Source: JAICNG01 sp035249985 | Lineage (GTDB): Bacteria > Gemmatimonadota > Gemmatimonadetes > Gemmatimonadales > Gemmatimonadaceae | DNA: 64,000 bases | Assembly: GCA_035249985.1 (NCBI GenBank) | Contig: DATFFP010000034.1 | Coordinates: forward strand, 11,050-75,049 | Reading direction: 5' to 3' | Shown: positions 60,729-64,000 of the stretch, one piece after another | Layout: each line of letters begins with the position of its first letter | How positions within the stretch are numbered: position 1 is the first letter of the stretch | Notes under the pieces: model-generated | What the model was told of the DNA's origin: nothing | The model's input: only the letters and a program-made list of their open reading frames with translations | Database searches by the model: none | Position numbers and translations under genes: made by a program

Positions 60729-61529
60729 TCACACCCGCTTCCGAATCTCCACGTTCCCATTCACCGTCGAGAACGACAGACGCGTGCCGCCCTTGCCGAT
60801 GGTGGCGCGCAGGTTGTGCGGGCTGAAACGGCCGGTGACCGTGAGCGGGAAGTCGCGCGACGACAACGTGCCGTTGACCGTGTTCATCCGCAGGTCGGCG
60901 TTCAGGTTCTCGGGCAGCTCCACCGTAATCGATCCATTCACGGTCGAGAACTCGAGCTCGCCGTCGCCCAGCTCGCGCATGCTTGCGCGAATGCTGCCGT
61001 TGACGGTCGAGGCGTGCACCGGACCGCCGTCGGAGATCGCCTCGACACCGCCATTGACCGACGACGCATGCACTTCGCCGGTGGCGCCACGAACGTCCAC
61101 ACTGCCGTTGACGGTCCCGACATCGACGTTCACGCCGCGCGGTACGCGCACGGTGAACTCGACCTCGGTGTTATCGTCGTCATCATTGTGGCGGTTCCGA
61201 CGCTTTGGCGAGTGGTAGCCATCCTCGTCACAGGTCGCCTCACCCCAGATCGCGCAGACGAACACGTTCTCTTCGTTCGTCCCATAGCGCTTCACCTCGA
61301 TGCGGACGTCGTCCGTGTCGCCACGCCGATTGCGCTTGATGGCGGTGATCTCCACCCGATTGCCCGAGGCGGGCATGACTTCGACATCACCATTGATGTT
61401 CTGCAGCTTGACCCACTTTCCGGACGCGACGGCGCCCTCCCAGCGAAAGTCGCGGCCCTGCTGCTCTTGCGCGGCGAGCGCCGGCACGGCGAGGGCGAAG
61501 ACGAGCGAGGCGGAAACGAAACGGTTCAT
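60729..61529 (-). CDS. DUF4097 adhesin-like secreted protein
   Basis: The ATG at 61529 follows GGAG and gives 266 residues with a signal peptide (VSASLVFALAVPALAAQ). The product has repeated NINGDVEV, TVNGSVDVRG, SVNGGVEA and TVNGSITVEL strands, a right-handed beta helix typical of DUF4097. It starts two bases after the upstream DUF4097 gene and ends against the terminator element. Probably envelope-exposed. Confidence 0.9.
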   Translation of the reverse strand: MNRFVSASLVFALAVPALAAQEQQGRDFRWEGAVASGKWVKLQNINGDVEVMPASGNRVEITAIKRNRRGDTDDVRIEVKRYGTNEENVFVCAIWGEATCDEDGYHSPKRRNRHNDDDDNTEVEFTVRVPRGVNVDVGTVNGSVDVRGATGEVHASSVNGGVEAISDGGPVHASTVNGSIRASMRELGDGELEFSTVNGSITVELPENLNADLRMNTVNGTLSSRDFPLTVTGRFSPHNLRATIGKGGTRLSFSTVNGNVEIRKRV

Positions 61530-61531
61530 GA

Positions 61532-62479
61532 TCACTCCGGGTTGCGGCTCGTGCCGCTGCGTTGAATGTAGATGCCGCCACTGAACGAGGTCGCGCCAAT
61601 GCGCGCGCCACCATCACCGACCTGAAACTCGAACTCCTTGCCGTGCCGCTGCCCGGGCTGCAGCGTGATCGGGAAATCGCTGTCGATCGTGCCGCTGAAG
61701 GTCTCCACCGAGATCAACGCGCTCAACGCCGATGGCAGCATGAGACGTACGTCGCCCGAGTGCGAGGCGAAGTCGTAGCGACCGCCACCCTCGGTGCGCC
61801 CCTCGAACTCGATGGTGCCACTCACCGTCTCGGCGCGCACGGACTTCGACCGCACGTTGTGCAGCGTGAGATCTCCGCTGACGCTTTCGACGTCGACCTC
61901 ACCCGTGACATCGGTGACGCCGATCTCGCCGCTCATCGCTTCGCCGCGCAGGTCGCCCTGCACGCGCGAGACCGTCACGTCGCCCGACACACTCTCGAAG
62001 CTCACCCGCGACGTCGCGTTGTCGATCTCGACGTCGCCGTTCATCGTCGTGACCTCGACTTCGCCCTTCACTCCGCGCACCGAGACGTCGGCGGAGCTGC
62101 CGGCGACCGTGAGGCGGGTGCCCTCGGGGACGGTAATCTCCACCGTCGCTTCACCGCGCCGGCTGTGCTCGGGACGCGTGCCGATGTCGATGCGCGATGC
62201 CGTTGCATCGATACTGATCACGCCGCGCTCGCTCGTCCCGCGCACTCTCACCTCGTTCCGCGTCCATCCGGTCACCATGATCTCGCCCGTGTGCAGGCGG
62301 ATCTCGACGGTGCCATTCCGGCCGAGGGGAAGGATCGTGTCGACACGCGACGCGTAGTCCGAGTCGTCGTCGCGGTCGCGATCGCGGTCCCGGTCCCTGT
62401 CCCTGTCCTTCGCCTGCGCGCTGGCGGACAGCGCGGTGGCGGCGGTGAACACCACCGCCCAGAAATATCGTGCATGCAT
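61532..62479 (-). CDS. DUF4097 adhesin-like protein with (RD)n tract
   Basis: The 315-residue protein has a signal peptide (VVFTAATALSASAQA), a KDRDRDRDRDRDRDDDSD charged tract and a beta helix with SVSGDVTV, AMSGEIGVTD, SVSGDLTLHN and TVSGTIEFEG repeats. The anti-sigma gene lies 15 bases upstream. It is the third gene of the sigma operon. Confidence 0.9.
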   Translation of the reverse strand: MHARYFWAVVFTAATALSASAQAKDRDRDRDRDRDRDDDSDYASRVDTILPLGRNGTVEIRLHTGEIMVTGWTRNEVRVRGTSERGVISIDATASRIDIGTRPEHSRRGEATVEITVPEGTRLTVAGSSADVSVRGVKGEVEVTTMNGDVEIDNATSRVSFESVSGDVTVSRVQGDLRGEAMSGEIGVTDVTGEVDVESVSGDLTLHNVRSKSVRAETVSGTIEFEGRTEGGGRYDFASHSGDVRLMLPSALSALISVETFSGTIDSDFPITLQPGQRHGKEFEFQVGDGGARIGATSFSGGIYIQRSGTSRNPE

Positions 62480-62494
62480 GCTCGTGACTCGCTA

Positions 62495-63298
62495 TCAGGA
62501 GCGGGCCGGCAGCAGTGCCACCGTCCGCAGAATGGCGACCTTTTTGGTCATGGCGCGCGCGAGCTGGTCGGCGAGGAAGTCGCTGGCCGGATCGCGCTCG
62601 AGGGCCGCGCGGCTTTCAGCGATCGCGCGGTCGATGAGCTCCAGGTTCTTCTCCAGCACGGCGACCGTCGTCGAGTCGAGCTCGGTACGCCGTTCACTGA
62701 CGATGGCGCGCAGCTGCGCGACATCACGGGCGTACTCGGATTGCTCGACTTCGTTCACGAGCGCTGGCGCGCTCGCGACCGGACGTTCGTCGGGTTGTGG
62801 CGTGACCCGCGGCGCTTCGGTGGAGGCAGGCGGCAGCGCCGGCTCGGTCACTTCAACAGGGCGCGCAGAATCGAGCGGGCGGACGACGGCCGGTGCGGCC
62901 GCGACGGTCGACTCCGGCTGGCCCAGCTTCGTCATATAGTGCGTGACGCCGGCGGTCACCGCGACCAAACCAGCTGCCGCGGCTCCAAGCCACCATGCGT
63001 GACGATTCCTGCCGCGGCCCGAGCCCGTCCGGCCGACGCGCGGCTGCTCCAGGGGAATCACCGGCGCCTGAATGCGCGCCTCGATCTCGGGCCACAGGTC
63101 ACGCGACGGGACGAGCTCCGGAAGCGCCGCCGCCTCACGCCGAATGAGCGCGAGGTCCGCGACCAGCGACGTGCAACGGGCACAGACAGCCACGTGCTGC
63201 TCCAGCTGCGCACGCGTTGCCGGATCGAGATCGTTCTCGAGCCAATCGGGGAGCCGCTCATCGAGCTGCTCGCAGGTCATCAGTCTCTGGTCGCTCAT
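62495..63298 (-). CDS. Anti-sigma factor with zinc-finger (ZAS) domain
   Basis: The 267-residue protein has an N-terminal ZAS motif, QLEQHVAVCARCTSLVADL (HxxxCxxC), which clamps an ECF sigma factor, a transmembrane helix (WWLGAAAAGLVAVTAGVTHY) and an exported part ending in coiled helices. It overlaps the sigma gene by four bases (ATGA). Confidence 0.92.
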   Translation of the reverse strand: MSDQRLMTCEQLDERLPDWLENDLDPATRAQLEQHVAVCARCTSLVADLALIRREAAALPELVPSRDLWPEIEARIQAPVIPLEQPRVGRTGSGRGRNRHAWWLGAAAAGLVAVTAGVTHYMTKLGQPESTVAAAPAVVRPLDSARPVEVTEPALPPASTEAPRVTPQPDERPVASAPALVNEVEQSEYARDVAQLRAIVSERRTELDSTTVAVLEKNLELIDRAIAESRAALERDPASDFLADQLARAMTKKVAILRTVALLPARS

Positions 63299-63852
63299 CT
63301 GCCTAACGCCTCCCTGAGGAGCATCCGCGCGCGGTGGAGTTGCGCCTTGCTCCCGCCGGCCGTGACGCCGAGCATCTCGGCGATTTCCTCGTGTTTATAT
63401 CCTTCAACGTCGTGTAGAACGAATACTCGTCGAGCACCCGGCGGCAGCGTCGCGATCGCTTTCTCCAGGTCCATCCGGTCGCCGTGGTGCGGTGACGACC
63501 CCCGTGCCTCCAGCATTTCCTCGCCATCCGGCTCGCGCCGCGACCGCTCGCGTCCCTCGGCCTTTCGCGCGTTCAGGATGACGTTCACCGCCAGGCGGTG
63601 TACCCACGTCGAGAACGCACTCTCGCCGCGAAACAGCGGCAGCTTCTCCCACACGCGGACGAACACGTCCTGCGTCAACTCTTCCGCCCGCATGCGGTCC
63701 CCTGACATGCGCACGCAGACCGCGAAGACTCGGTTGACGTTCGCGCGATAGACCCGCTCGAACGCCCGGCGATCCCCCGAGGCGGCGAGAGCCACGTCAT
63801 CGGCGGGTACGCTATCGAGTTGTGTCACTGCTTCGGGTGCTGCAGCAACCAT
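63295..63852 (-). CDS. ECF RNA polymerase sigma factor
   Basis: The 185-residue sigma factor has sigma2 (ERVYRANVNRVFAVCVRMSG, AEELTQDVFVRVWEKLPLF, STWVHRLAVNVILNARK) and sigma4 (IATLPPGARRVFVLHDVEGY, KHEEIAEMLGVTAGGSKAQL). It is the first gene of the operon sigma, anti-sigma, DUF4097, DUF4097, so it probably controls envelope proteins. The 9-bp repeat lies upstream. Confidence 0.95.
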   Translation of the reverse strand: MVAAAPEAVTQLDSVPADDVALAASGDRRAFERVYRANVNRVFAVCVRMSGDRMRAEELTQDVFVRVWEKLPLFRGESAFSTWVHRLAVNVILNARKAEGRERSRREPDGEEMLEARGSSPHHGDRMDLEKAIATLPPGARRVFVLHDVEGYKHEEIAEMLGVTAGGSKAQLHRARMLLREALGR

Positions 63853-63915
63853 CCGCCGACCATGTCTCCGAGTCGCGAAATCAGATACCGGAATGGGCCG
63901 AAAGGTTTGAACACC

Positions 63916-64000
63916 CGCTAGAGGCGCTAGAGGCGCTAGAGGCGCTAGAGGCGCTAGAGGCGCTAGAGGCGCTAGAGGCGCTAGAGGCGCTAGAGGCGCT
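63916..64000. repeat. 9-bp tandem repeat CGCTAGAGG, open at window end
   Basis: At least nine full copies of CGCTAGAGG, with no divergence, run to the edge of the window. Each copy holds CTAG, a tetranucleotide usually rare in bacteria. It lies upstream of the sigma factor gene. The real length is unknown. Confidence 0.95.

Noticed and set aside
63916..64000. 9-bp repeat as CRISPR
   Set aside because: No spacers; pure tandem.

Overview
The window is high-GC DNA with dense genes, long same-strand operons and 1- or 4-base start/stop overlaps. Gene content fits a Gemmatimonadota-like soil or environmental bacterium: serine/threonine kinases fused to TPR regions, a PadR regulator with an orphan ADOP-type permease, a MoxR/DUF58/VWA/DUF4175/DUF4159 operon, an imuA-imuB-dnaE2 mutasome and many small lipoproteins. 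The phylum is inferred from gene content; no rRNA or tRNA gene was recognised.

Layout. 0-1.2 kb: a cupin (cut by the window edge) and two short haem-copper-oxidase-subunit-I-like membrane proteins. 1.2-12.9 kb: small accessory genes, including an M61 peptidase, an ArsR/SRPBCC pair with a leaderless-looking promoter, DinB, an orphan CdiI-like immunity protein, ExbD and lipoproteins. 12.9-15.6 kb: a kinase-TPR gene and a coupled partner. 15.7-23.2 kb: minus-strand genes separated by related repeats of 94-136 bp that resemble integron attC sites (four full copies, two partial); no integrase is visible. 23.2-27.0 kb: permease remnants, then PadR and a 901-residue permease.

27.2-42.3 kb is one nine-gene minus-strand operon: VWA/glutaminase-fold membrane protein, caspase-like protein lacking its cysteine, TPR-metallopeptidase, two DUF4159 proteins, MoxR ATPase, DUF58, BatA/VWA and DUF4175. 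It looks like an envelope-associated chaperone and proteolysis system. 42.3-45.3 kb: an amidohydrolase and a plus-strand pair (Vgb-like beta-propeller, Reeler-like protein with a CxxCH motif). 45.4-54.4 kb: a DNA-damage island on the minus strand: two radical SAM proteins, imuA, imuB and dnaE2, plus a glycolipid-binding-domain protein. A plus-strand four-helix-bundle gene bounded by inverted heptad repeats sits between imuB and dnaE2. 54.5-60.6 kb: two paralogous lipoproteins, a second kinase-TPR gene, xdhC and a WYL-like protein. 60.7-63.9 kb: an ECF sigma factor, anti-sigma factor and two DUF4097 proteins. The window ends in a 9-bp tandem repeat.

Two repeat systems stand out. One is the attC-like array. 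The other is a set of palindromic elements built from 7-bp units (GTCAGGR and GCAGTWC families). These sit at gene ends, supply stop codons, and have entered coding sequence in dnaE2, imuB, a DUF4159 signal peptide and a Reeler-like C-terminus. Upstream of imuA and of the first radical SAM gene the same direct repeat, TTCGG-N6-TTCGG, occurs close to each start and is a candidate damage-response operator.
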